Of a stretch of DNA of 64,000 nucleotides, positions 30,611 through 43,000 are shown in pieces. The notes under the pieces are model-generated. The model was not told the origin of the DNA. It searched no databases and was given only the letters and a program-made list of their open reading frames with translations. The number at the start of each line of letters is the position of its first letter. Position 1 is the first letter of the stretch. Made by a program: the position numbers and the translations under genes. The DNA lies in the NCBI RefSeq assembly GCF_018143015.1, contig NC_054741.1, positions 50,049,048 through 50,113,047 of the forward strand. Direction: 5' to 3'. Source of the DNA: Lytechinus variegatus (taxonomy: Eukaryota; Echinodermata; Echinoidea; Temnopleuroida; Toxopneustidae).

Positions 30611-33138
30611 GTATCTATCACCTTGAATCCAGAAGCATGTATTGTCATATTCTTTTGCATACGATTGCGACTAAGTGGTCCAAAATGTCCTATGCGGATT
30701 CACGCTTTTGTCAGTGTGCAAAATTGATGTCTGTTGCCATGGTTGAGAGTCCAGTCTAAAACTGGGGGCTCGAGAATGAAATAGCATACTGAAATATGGC
30801 AAGAGGCGTCAATTTAGCTCACTGACATCAGCACTGGACATTTTGTTAACATTTGTGGTAAATTAAGCGCAATTTATACAGGAAATCTGCATGAACCATG
30901 GGTTCAGCCGAAGGTTTTCAAAACAACCTTTGTGAATTCAGGCCAACGAGTTTCTGCTATGAACATCTCAATTCTGTTTATGAGGAGGTAAGGTTTTGGA
31001 TGTGATCAGCTAACCAAAACTCAAGGTTTCCTCTGTTTGGCATTTTATTTACAGTTGCCAAGCAATTTGAAAATCACTGAAAAGCAGTAAATCAGGGTGG
31101 CACTATCAATTTAAATTTTCTGTCACAATATTAAGATGACATGGGATAATTTCGGCTCTATTGAGACAATAACCATTCCCAAATTTGGGAAGCATGGTAA
31201 AAGATTTTACTCGGGTACAGACAGGTAATTTGCAGCTACATGTATACGCTTGAAAGTCCAAATTGAAAGTGTTGCATTAAAACATACCACTGCAGACAAA
31301 TAAAGCAGCTAATCCAATTTCTACAAACTATTTAGAAATTTGATTCTTCTTTATAACTTAATATGTTACAATATTGCATAAGTGTGGTGTACATGAATAT
31401 AAAAGGTCTAATTTACACTTTGTTCAGAATAATATTTAGATATTAAATACAATCAATCGAACTGTGTTGAAGACTGACATTGTAGAAGACTCATTTGATT
31501 GGATGAATACTAGAAACAATTTTAGGTATAATTAATTGTACCAAATTACAAAGTCTTTAGTCATTTGCTAGTATAAGCAAAAATTTGCTTCCGTACAGAA
31601 GACCATTGAATGGAAGAATTCAATTACAAAGTAATAATCAGATAACTACGACATTCTGGAATTGTCGAATCATGGAAATTTCAAACTTAATATGTATATT
31701 CTGTTCTACTTTGACAAAAAGAAGCAACAAAAAACAAATTTTGTGTAAATGAGCAGAATGTGTCTTGTCATTTACTAACATGCCAAATTGCCATTAGCAG
31801 GGTGGAAATTTGGCCTGGAATTAATCATAAATGATACATAAAATGTAGTGTCACTTGCTTGCCTTTTTTAAAGGAGCCCACTATTATTTGTTGCTATATT
31901 AAACAATCTTCCAATTTTATGTATGAGAAAATGAAGTCACATTGTAGATATTTAATGGCAGAGGAGCCATGAACATAGTCCTCAGTCCTGTTGAGGAATT
32001 GGTAACATACTACCGGGGCAGTATGGCATCCAGAAGCCTTGTTAAAATGAACAATAAAAAAATGCATTTAAAGTATCACCGCGTAGCTGTAATATAGAAT
32101 TGCTTATACATGTATTTTTAAGTATTTGAATGGAACTACTCACACGGATGCATGTTTCCTATTAAGAGGTACTAAAGATGGGTCATTTGAAAGTCATGAA
32201 TTCTAGACCATGTTTTAAACTTATTTTTGTCTATTATGTAAATAAATCAATTTACAAGCATACCAATGTTTTATTTTGATATTGTTTGTGTACCTCATAG
32301 CATTATTGATTTGTTGAATAACCTTTTGTTACATATCTTTATTGATGGTTGGTTCTTTTTAAAATTTGAGAAAATTAGAATGAGCTGCTCTCCCGTGTGT
32401 TGTGCAAGATATTTTTTTCCAAAAATGGTTTTTACCCTCTACAATGGCAGTTTATGGCAGAAAATGGAGGAGCGCAGCTGGAAAGTGACATAATAATAAT
32501 AAAGATTCACAATTCTGTTATTCTTTGATTGGCTTTTCCATCAATCTGATTCTCTATAGATTTTCTGCATTAGAAAACAAATAGACACCGGGAGGCCATT
32601 TTACAAAGCTGATCATAAGTTAAGAGCAACTTTAAGAATGACTAGTGATCCTTTCTTGTGGAAAATGATATTGACCATTAAATGTTCATTGGTGATCATT
32701 TAGAGCGTAAGAAAGGTTCACCAGTTATTCTTAAAGTCACTCTTAACTTACGAACAGCTTTATCATGATGAAACACCCCACCAGGGCCCGTAACACAAAG
32801 CTAATAGCAATGATCGTAGAACATTTTTCTATGTTTGATTGCATTGACTTCAATGTACAAATCTATCGTGAAATCAAGCGTATGATTAATTGCTCACTTT
32901 TGTGTCAAGGGACACAGAGTGGACATGCCCTCTAAATAGGCAGTGATTCAAAGGGGAGACTTTGGTACAAGTTTGATGAGAATCAATACATTTCTTATGG
33001 TGGAAACTGACTTGTATTCCATGATTTTACATCCTTTATCTAAAGAAAGGTTAGACACAAATCACTTCTCGTTGTGGATCTACTAACCGAGAATGTCTCG
33101 ATAAAAAACTGTTTGAAGAAAAGACAAGATGCTGAAAA
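30611..33138. other. Intergenic DNA between convergent FEN1 and LRR gene
   Basis: No gene seen. It holds inverted-repeat MITEs at about 30645-30945, 32588-32775 (CATTTTACAAAGCTGATCAT with TCTTAACTTACGAACAGC) and 32781-32915. The rest is unique-looking AT-rich sequence. Confidence 0.5.
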
Positions 33139-33540
33139 CGGTGCTACATAAGCACTTGCCCAATTGCTTGGGGCAAGTAAAGGCTAAAGTCAGGCAAGTC
33201 TTTTGAAGTAAAGACTACTTGCCCAAATTGGGCAAGCAAAATTCTAGTAGTAGAATGACCAAATTAGGGTTGATATGAAATATTGACCTTAATTTTGGTC
33301 ATGGCAGGCAAGATAAAATTACTTTAGATAAAGAAATACAATAACAAAGATCAGTTCATGTCCAAAGAGCGAAAAAGGTCAATGGTTTATAAAACCGCAA
33401 ACTTTCTTTTGAAGAGGTAAGACTTTTTTCAATGATTTATTGAGGAAAGTGAAATAGATTTTGGGGCAAGTATATTCCAACTATTTAAAAATTTACTTGC
33501 CCGACTAGGCAAGTGCATCTAAAAAGTTATGTAGCATCCT
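33139..33540. mobile_element. Non-autonomous hAT-like transposon (copy 2 of the 702-1116 family)
   Basis: 402 bp with ends CGGTGCTACATAAG and GTTATGTAGCATCCT. GCTGAAAA is duplicated exactly on both sides (33131-33138, 33541-33548). The interior has the same repeated CTTGCCC words as copy 1, in reverse orientation. It lies 430 bp downstream of the LRR gene stop and may be within its 3' UTR. Confidence 0.85.
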
Positions 33541-33971
33541 GCTGAAAAGACTAGATAATGAGGTAGAATCTGGTGACGAGAGGAAGAGAAAGATAGATAA
33601 AACATGTAGGATGATGAGAGTAGTATCCATGGTATGATATTGTCGGCTGTCCATCGGCAGCAACCAATCAAGGAGCCTGAAGATGCAAGGTCTGCAGCGT
33701 GAAGATGTTGAGACATAGTCAATTAGTTAACTTGCTTTCCCTTTAACAATGTCCTATCGTGTTAGGGTCCATGATCCTCTCAACAGGGTCAACAAGAGAA
33801 AGTACATGCTGCCCAGTGTTCTTCAGTGAGCCCACTGAAGAAGTAATGCATCAGCAGTGATCTGATGCCTCATGCAGGATTCAATATGGCAACGTCTCTC
33901 TTTGGAGCAATGCTCTTTGTCGTGTTGAATATCGCACTCAACGTCAAAGTGTCCAATGTTCTTGCTTTTCT

Positions 33972-34082
33972 TCAAGGGAATGCAACACCGTAGAACCCAT
34001 GTCCTGGTTGGTTAAAACACTTGTAAGAGCAGAGCAGGGCTCGGATCGGGATCTTGCCTGGAGAGTTACCCAACTTCAAATC
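33972..34082 (-). CDS. LRRC69: LRRC69-like coding exon 7 and stop
   Basis: 36 codons, DLKLGNSPGKIPIRALLCSY then KCFNQPGHGFYGVAFP and TGA. Vertebrate LRRC69 ends with a comparable ICSYKCF segment. Acceptor CCTTAG. Confidence 0.82.
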   Translation of the reverse strand, partial: DLKLGNSPGKIPIRALLCSYKCFNQPGHGFYGVAFP

Positions 34083-37000
34083 CTAAGGGAAGATGTGTAA
34101 AAGAAAACAAAATTACAAATCAGAATAGTGCAGAAATATCAAAGTACAACTACTGGGGACCGTTTCATCAACATTTCTGTCTGACAAGATGTCAAATCTG
34201 ACATCTTTCCTTGATTCTGATTGGCTGAGAGGCACTGTTACTATAGAAACTGTCCGATAAAATGGGACTTGTCAGATAAAACGTCCGACAAGTCCTTTCA
34301 TGAAATGCTCCCCAGGTGTATTGCACTTTTGATTGAATTTTGTAGTGTGGTATCAAGTCATTACTTGTATAAAACTGTAAAATACACTTAAGAAAGTGTA
34401 TACTTATAAGTATTTTTCATGAGTAGTGATTGTTGCAGAGACTACTGCTGATAAGAATTATTAAAGGCTGTCATTCACCAACTGATGACTAAATTCTCTT
34501 ATTCCCATATGTTACAGGACCCGTAGTTATTGGTGAATACTTTAAGAAATATGGTCCCAAGGAATACTCTGTTTTTCATTAAGGTTAAGTCCACATCAGA
34601 ATAATGTTGATGTGAATAAATAGAGAAAAATTAAACTAGCATAATGCTGAAAATTTCATCAAAATCAGATGTAAAATAAGAAAGTTATGACATTTTAAAG
34701 TTTCGCTTATTTTTCACAAATCAGTGATATGCACAACTCCGCGACATGCAATTGAGACATTTGATGATGTCCCTCACTATTTCTTATGTTTTTTATTGTT
34801 TGGATTATACAATATTTTTTTTCTAGATTTGACATTGAGGACCAACTTGACTGACCCATATAGTATTAAAACAATGCTAATTCTACATCTTCAGGGAGGA
34901 ATTAATCTTTATTTCACTTGAAAATGAGGAGAAAATAAGAATATTTCATATAATGAAATACAAAGTAAATAGTGAGTGGATGGCGTCATCAATCTCCTCA
35001 TTTGCATTCCGATCAAGATGTGCCTGCAACTGTTTTTTACATTAATAAAAAATTTAAACTTTCTTATTTCACATCCGCTTTTGATGAAATTTTCAGTCTT
35101 ATGCTTGTTGGATTTTTTAAAAAATTCAAATCAACATTTTGTTGTGGTGTACTTGACCTTAATATTCAATGTTTTTCTAATATTTTCCCTTCAATTCAAG
35201 TTATAGTTTAGTTGAAAGTTGAAAAACTTGTACAAAGAAGCCAACAAATTGGAAGTACAGTAATGGCAAAACTTCACTCAATTTTTAATACATTATTCTA
35301 TGGGGAAACTGAACGCCCCTAGCGCAATACTCGTTACCTGATGGTTGAAGTTATACATTTTTTTATCAAAAGGTGCCCAAGACCCTAAACGAGAGAGTTA
35401 TTAATGCTTTTGACGCATTAATTTCATCCCTAAAACTTCCGGACCGCACATAGGGTTCAGAATCCCATAGACTTTGTGTGGCTTTGGTTGTTCTAATAAT
35501 TTTCGCCACTACTGTATATAAATGTATAACATTAATTCATAATTCCAAGATAGTTTTTGAATCAATCTCGAGTCGATCATTATCAGAAAAAAAAATCAAC
35601 ATCCAGTCAATATTGAATATGGTAAAGATGACATGATAGTTGCAGCACTACTTTACCTTATGGCCATCTACGAAGCACACACACTCCAGCCAGGTATTAA
35701 GGAAGGATTCACCACAGAGGGCGCACTTACTGGCTTGGGCAAGCATGTCACGCACGTTAGGGTAATGTCTGATAGCACGTCTGAGATAAGACCACCTAAG
35801 AAAGTGAAAGTAAATAGTTAATCTCTATTCCAACCAAACAGATCTGTGCCCCATGACAACACGTCATGTTGGTGCTAGAATGCCTTTAGCAAAACATTTT
35901 CGTTCACTGCATCGGTGCAGAAACGCCCTTTTGCAATGCTCTTATGTGTGCTGCTAAGGATGTTTTTGTGCACATGCAACATGCACCGACACAATGAACT
36001 TGACTTCTATGTCTACCTGCATGATTAAATTGAGCAGGATCCACGGATTCATGGTATGTGACAAAAAAAGAAATTAGGCCCCCTTTGGCATTAGAACTTA
36101 AACCGATTGAAGAAATGGATATTTAAAGAATCATGATATATGATGCAACCAAATACTCCTTATTTTCTTGTCTGTAAATAATGAAGAACATTTCCTTACA
36201 ATGTTGACTGTTGAACTGATGTGTACCCTTTTGACAATTCTTCTCCCAACAAAAGAAAGAAATAAATTCAGGTTGTGAAGAATGAAATAAGCCTGCACCA
36301 TCAAAATTACAAATAAGCTAAATATATTCAACAGATTGAAATCATATTTTCAATTCAGGTGTTCAGAATTGCTATACATCTATTAGGGCTTGTGAACACT
36401 TCATCACACTATTGAAGAACAAGAAAACTTTGCCAGCAATTCAGTTTGGTTGGAAAAAAAGAAGAGTTAAAGAAAGTAAAAGCTTCAGAAATTTGATTTG
36501 ATATAAGTAAGCATTTTTGAACTTGTAATCAATTAGTCACAATTGACAATTCACCTTCAGGGTTGACTGATGACATCTTCAAATCTTTATATTATATTTT
36601 GCCCACCTTTTCCACCCATTTTTCCTGTCTATATTATCTGACTTATTCTTAGAGTGGACTTAATTTTTATTGTGAAACAAGCCACGAAATAAGATTAAAT
36701 GTATGTACGGTACATCTTTATCTTCACAAAGTTATGATATCTTTGCCATGACAGGTCATGTTGGCCCAGAAAGCGGTAGAGACTTGCCTCCTGTATGAGA
36801 GGTAGTGGGTTTAATTCCCGGCAGTCATACCAATGACTTTAAAATGGAATATTCCGCCTTCTTGCCAAGCATGCAGCATATTAGAATGGAGAAGGGTAAT
36901 CGTAATATATTATGTTATACAGGGCACCCTGGAATATAAGCTAATAACAGACTGGGACCCTATTAATTGCAATTTATGCAACAGTGCCAATGTATCAATA

Positions 37001-40000
37001 TAATTGAAACTAATTTTCAAAATCCAAGTTTTCATTAATTCATTAGTTACAGCGAATATGTATGTCTGTTAAACGTAACTCTCAAAGTAGTTAGATGAAA
37101 AGGAATAAATTGAGTGGATTATGTGTTATATATGTGATTATGGTTTAGAAATCAATGAATATTAGACTGTTAATTCATGAAATACTTGTACATCACAAAC
37201 CAAAGTATTAAAAAAAGTTAAATCTGATAGAAACTTTATAAATGAATCAATCAATATTTACAATGCAGATTAGTTGTTATTATGTGGTTAATTACTGTTA
37301 TTAACTTGATACTTCATTAAGAATATGAGTGGAAGCAAATATTCATGCACTTTTAATACACACTGATTACATTAATTTTGAATTAATTATTAATTTATAG
37401 AGAGGAAATTAATGCAAGTACATCAATTTGCTTTTAAATGTGGAAATAGATCTATATTCATACATGAATTTACTTATAATATTGTTGAACAATATGTAAA
37501 CATCTATGTAAAAAGACAGATAGAAAGATGCTATTCTGTGTTCCTCTTATCAGAAAAAATGCTTTGTGTGGTAGGTAAATAAACTACATTATAAATCTTC
37601 AAGAGACAATGGAGAAATGCTATGCATGAATACAAATCTAGTGAAACTACATGTTTACTGAGATACTGTAAAGGATTATGACTTGGTACTCTTGAGAAAA
37701 GAAACCACCTATAGTCAATACCTAATAAAAAGATATAACAATGTGTCAATTACAAAAAAATATGTTTAGATCAATGTTACCAGATTTCTATCAAGAATCA
37801 TTCATTATAGATTTCTCTACTTAGCTAACCATAAGTATTGACAAATATAAATGAACCCAATAAAAGAGACATTCAAATGATAATCACATATAATTGATCA
37901 ATGTGACATTATATCTTTGTCATAATAATCTTAATTCATGTACTTGTAAATGTCTACATAGGTATTTATCACTGTTTTCGACAAGACAGGAAAAAAACTT
38001 TTTATCATTATATTCATTTTTTTTATAATCTGATATTGTTTTTTTGTTATTTTTACTTATTTTTTTTTCAATTTATTTTTTTTAATTCTTTTTTTTGGGG
38101 GGAGAGGGAATAGCCAATGATGCATTATTCATTTTCTTTTTAACTAAAAGGAAAAGCAGACTCCAATACAAGAGAAATGTATTCCCAAGAGTACCATATC
38201 GGTTGTGTATTAGGATTTGAAAAGATCTATCACTGCACACTCGATTATGCCAGCCATTCAGGGCATCATTAGTGCACAAACTTACGCTGGGTTTTCTTCA
38301 TAAAATAACTGGCCACCGACTTTCACCAGTCTACGCCTTTATGTTTCAGCATGCAAAAGATAATGTTACCAGTTAGCATCGTTATCATGCCAAGTTCAGT
38401 AGAAGAATTAATTCCTCAGTATAAGCATCAATGTAATACTATTTGTAGTATGTGTTATAAAGCTGTAAATAAAAGGGTAAATAATTGCTACGTTTGTTTC
38501 TCAAGTTGTATATCATACAATTTTAATGATAATTTTTTTTTATTGATATAGATAAGCCCTATGAATATGTTACACTTTAGTTTATTTTAGTATACCATGA
38601 TGGAAAACCAAATAGAGGAACAAATCAAAATTACAATGTTGTTTACAAACTGACATATTTTTTGTCATGAATAAATCAAATGAAGCTTAGCAAGTGTTGA
38701 AGGAAACCAAAAACCTTGATGAACTTTATTCTGAATGTTATGTAATGTCTTTCAACTCAAGGATATCTGCTGGCATCACTGACATACATACCTGTCCTTT
38801 AGTTGCTTCATGACATATCTTGCAGTTAGTTCCTACAAAGCAATAAAATTGATTGTAATGTAATCAAACCTAAAAAATAGAAGCTTTCATTTATAATCTC
38901 TTAAAACAAAGGAATAAAGAACATGCATGCAATAATAGACCTGCTTACTGGGAAAATTTCCTTCTAAATATGATTGTGTCTGATTATGCAACTAGATAAT
39001 GATGCAAACGTTTGGAAAATATACCCAACAATCGATTCTTTCAATTGCCTTGTAAAATGTACAATATAGACAATTTGTTTTCATATTTATGTATGTAGCC
39101 TACCCAAGGCATTTCATTCAAGCTTTTGTTGGCTGTCCTCAAACATATTTTATCGTATTAAATCATTCAATTCATTTATTTAATTAAATAAGTATTCTCT
39201 AGGTCATTGAGAACTTCAAGATGAACTGAATATCATACAATAGACTCTGCATTTTATAAATCACTCTTCCATTATAAGTCAAATTGTCGCCTAAACTCAA
39301 TGCATTTAATATTTGAGACAAGAATATGCAAACATTTTTGCTTCACATCTTTTAAGTCGAATTTCTCCGAAGTCATATAGCTTTTTATTTAGGCAGATTC
39401 ACTCATATTCATGAAAAATTGAACTCTGATGGGAATAAATGTTTGATACCTTGAGTGTTAAAACCTCATCCTCCTGGATAGACTGTACTGGAATCTTATC
39501 TAGCAGCGGGTTTTCTTCACAATAAAGCTCCTTGAGGGGTAGTTTGTGTAACTAGAAGTGGAAGAAAGCAAGATAAGCAGTTCAAAATGTGTTAGTCTTG
39601 ATTTGAGACTAATGCAATGCTGTGTTAAACTCTGGAGTTATTCTGTGAATATGGGCAAGCTTTGAAACATTCACAAGTTGTCTAGAAAATCCATTATGCA
39701 AAGGTTTGTCTGTGTGTTATTCAAATTTCCTATACACATTTTAAATTTCAAATATCAATGTTTCAATGGCGATAGAAACTAAACTTTGTAAAGTGTAAGA
39801 CAAGTTCAAAATCCATCATTACCACATACATTTTATGACAGGTTAATAAATAGAACTCCACTTTGAGTCATAATTGTGAGTTCTTAATCTTGAATTTATA
39901 ATCTTAGAACATCTTCAGGAACTAGTGTATTTATGTATGTTTAGAGTGAACTGAATTGATAAAGTAACAAAAGTCAAAGAATACATATATTAGTGAAGAT

Positions 40001-43000
40001 GGTGGTAACAAACTCGATAGCCATTGTAAAAGGCATCATAACATTAAAAAAAAGCTAATTTACAAACTTATTGATGGAAAAATTTAATCAAATATAAAGC
40101 CAAGTTCAACCAAAAGAGACAGGGCGATATTTCATAATGAACTGATCTAACTCATCAATGTACCTACCTCTGTTGGGAAGATACGCAGTTCATTAGCAGC
40201 AACATCGATGACCTCCAGATTCCGCAGTTTTCCCATTCCTTCCGGTAATTCCTTGATCCGATTCTGCTGGACGTGAAACTTCTTGAGTTTGACCAGGAAA
40301 CCAAGTTCCATCGGAAGTGACGTCAGCTGGTTATTAGCGGCATGGATCTCAACCATATGACTTAAAGCACACAATTCCCCAGGGAGGGTTGTTAGTTGGT
40401 TACCATCTACACTCAGGTATTCAAGATTGATTAACCTGGTATGAAAAAGTTCAAGTTGCTCTCATTATAGAAATTAAAGTGGTGCATTCAATATTTTGTT
40501 TTTCATAGCAAAACTTAAAATTATGTGGTCAGTAAACATAATATATAAAAAAATACGAAATAATCTTATTCAGTATTGGGAAAGTTTACATTAAGTAAGC
40601 TTTGCAGGAGAGAACAAAAAAAATTAATTCTCTGAGAAAGATGACAGGAAGGGAGAACATATTTCCAAATTGACCTTCATTTCAGCATCAATAATTTTTT
40701 GCAGCTGATCCATACTCAATAATGCATATTATGCTATTTCAATGGAAACCTTTTTTGAAAAATTGATTACATTTTTAAAGCAAAATGAGGAACAGCTGAA
40801 ATCATGAAGAAATTAATGAAGGACAAAGGAATAGAAACTGGTATAGCTAAGGAAACTGAGAAAAGGAAACTTAAACATACTGAATTACAGATTAGGATAC
40901 CTGAACTATACTTACTTGTTCATGGAAACTGGAAGAGATTTGATTTTATTGTTGTTAAGATTCAAAAATTTAAGATGCCTCAAGCTTCCTGAAATTTAAT
41001 GAGAGAAAATGCTTTTGGATTGTCCAATTATATGAACACAATTAATTTACTTCTTAGGTGACCTTGGGTTCATAAACTGTTATCATTATCCAAATTTGAA
41101 ATAAATGAAAATCTGCATTTCACAGTGGCTTGAAAAAGATAAACATGAACAGCTATACATGCACAAAAATATGACAGAGTAAAACATTGACATATAGATC
41201 ATTAAATATGATACAGACAAGTGTTTTGGCATGGAACTGAAATAGGTTTGGTATGGGCAGCTGTTTAGATCGATTTATGGTTTTCAATTTCCTTTTGTTT
41301 AAGTCATAGTTTTACAAAATTTGTAAACAATTATCATTGTACATGTAAATCGCACTTGCTTTTCCCATTTGGCTGTCACATAGGGTATGTATTTTGAAAA
41401 AATCTTTTCCAGTCAATTCAATCAAAACGAGATAAAAGTGTCACATAAAGTTGTCAGAATCCTGATTGTAAGTATAGGGATATACATGTATATAGTAATA
41501 TCTTGATACATAACATGGCTACACCGTCATGCAATTCATCACAAATTCAAACTAACAATTGTAATATAATTGTTATTTCTATTACCGGTAATTATTCTAA
41601 GTATCAATCATCATTAATAAAATTACTATCGTTAGAATTGCCATCATCATATAACTTAATATTATCAGTTTTCATAATCATCATCATTCATCATCACTAT
41701 CAGCCTCCTCATTAACATCATCATCTTTGTAAAGTTGACTGCTGCTGGAAAGGCAATTTTCTATCTCTCAATTCATAGGTCAACTACTTACCTAAAGTCT
41801 TGGACTCAATGTTCTGTATTTTGTTGTTGAATAAATGTAGAACTTCTAAAGAATGTAATGCACAAAGTTCATCTGGTATCTCTTCTAAACAATTATTTCC
41901 AAGATTGAGTGTAACAAGCTGAAATTCAATTGAAAGAAGGTAAGGTTATTCTAGAGTGACCACACATTTCACATTGATAGAAGATATTAAAGTGTTTCAA
42001 TTTCAATTTCACGACATTCTTTCTTGATCATGATGGTTCAAAATACAATGTAGGATTTTCAAATACATTTTGTAGATTAAGATTAAAGGAAAAGTCCACC
42101 CCAACAAAAACTTAATTTGAATAAAAATAGAAAAATTAAACAAGCATAATACTGAAAATTCATCAAAATCTGATGTAAAATAAAAACGTTATGACATTTC
42201 AAAGTTTCGCTTATTTTCAACAAAATAGTTATATGAACGAGCCAGTTACATCAAAATGAGAGAGTCGATGATGTCACTCACTCACTATTTCTTTTGCTTT
42301 TTATTGTTTGAAATATGAAATATTTTTACTTTCTTGTCATTGTCATGTGAAATGAAGTTTCACTCCTCCCTGAACAGGTGGAATTCCATTATTTAACATT
42401 TTGTGCTTCAGGCAAGGAGGTCCTAATCGTCAAATTCGTAAAAATTGAAATATTGTATAATTCAAACAATAAAAAACAAAAGAAATAGTGAGTGAGTGAC
42501 ATCATCGACTCTCTCATTTGGATGTAACTCACTAACTGGCTCATTCATATAACTATTTTGTTGAAAATAAGCAAAACTTTGAAATGTCATAAATTTTTTA
42601 TTTTATATCCGATTTTGATGAAATTTTCAGCATTGTGCTTGTCCGATTTTTCTCTATTGATTCAAATCAACATTTTTCTGAGGTGGACTTGACCTTTAAG
42701 AAGTGATTTTTAATTTCAGTGCGTGGTGCAATTAGCCACAGCACAGCCCATGTACGCCCCCCCTTATAAAAATCGCCAATGGTATTTGAATGGTGCCGAA
42801 TGGTAGTTGAATGGTGATCTGAATGGTAAATGGTACGCGAATGGTATTTAAGTGGTGTTTCAATGGTAAGTTCTTAATGGTAATTGGTAGTTTGTTTAAT
42901 GGTAAATGGTATACCATATACCCAATGGTGTCTCAGTGGTATGTGACTAATGATATGATTGGTATGATGAATGGTATACCATTACCCCAATGGTATCTCA

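Noticed and set aside
41300..41350. Possible additional LRR exon between LRRC69-like exons 2 and 3
   Set aside because: A short LRR-like peptide can be read, but it lacks splice sites and is unnecessary once the second donor of exon 2 is used.
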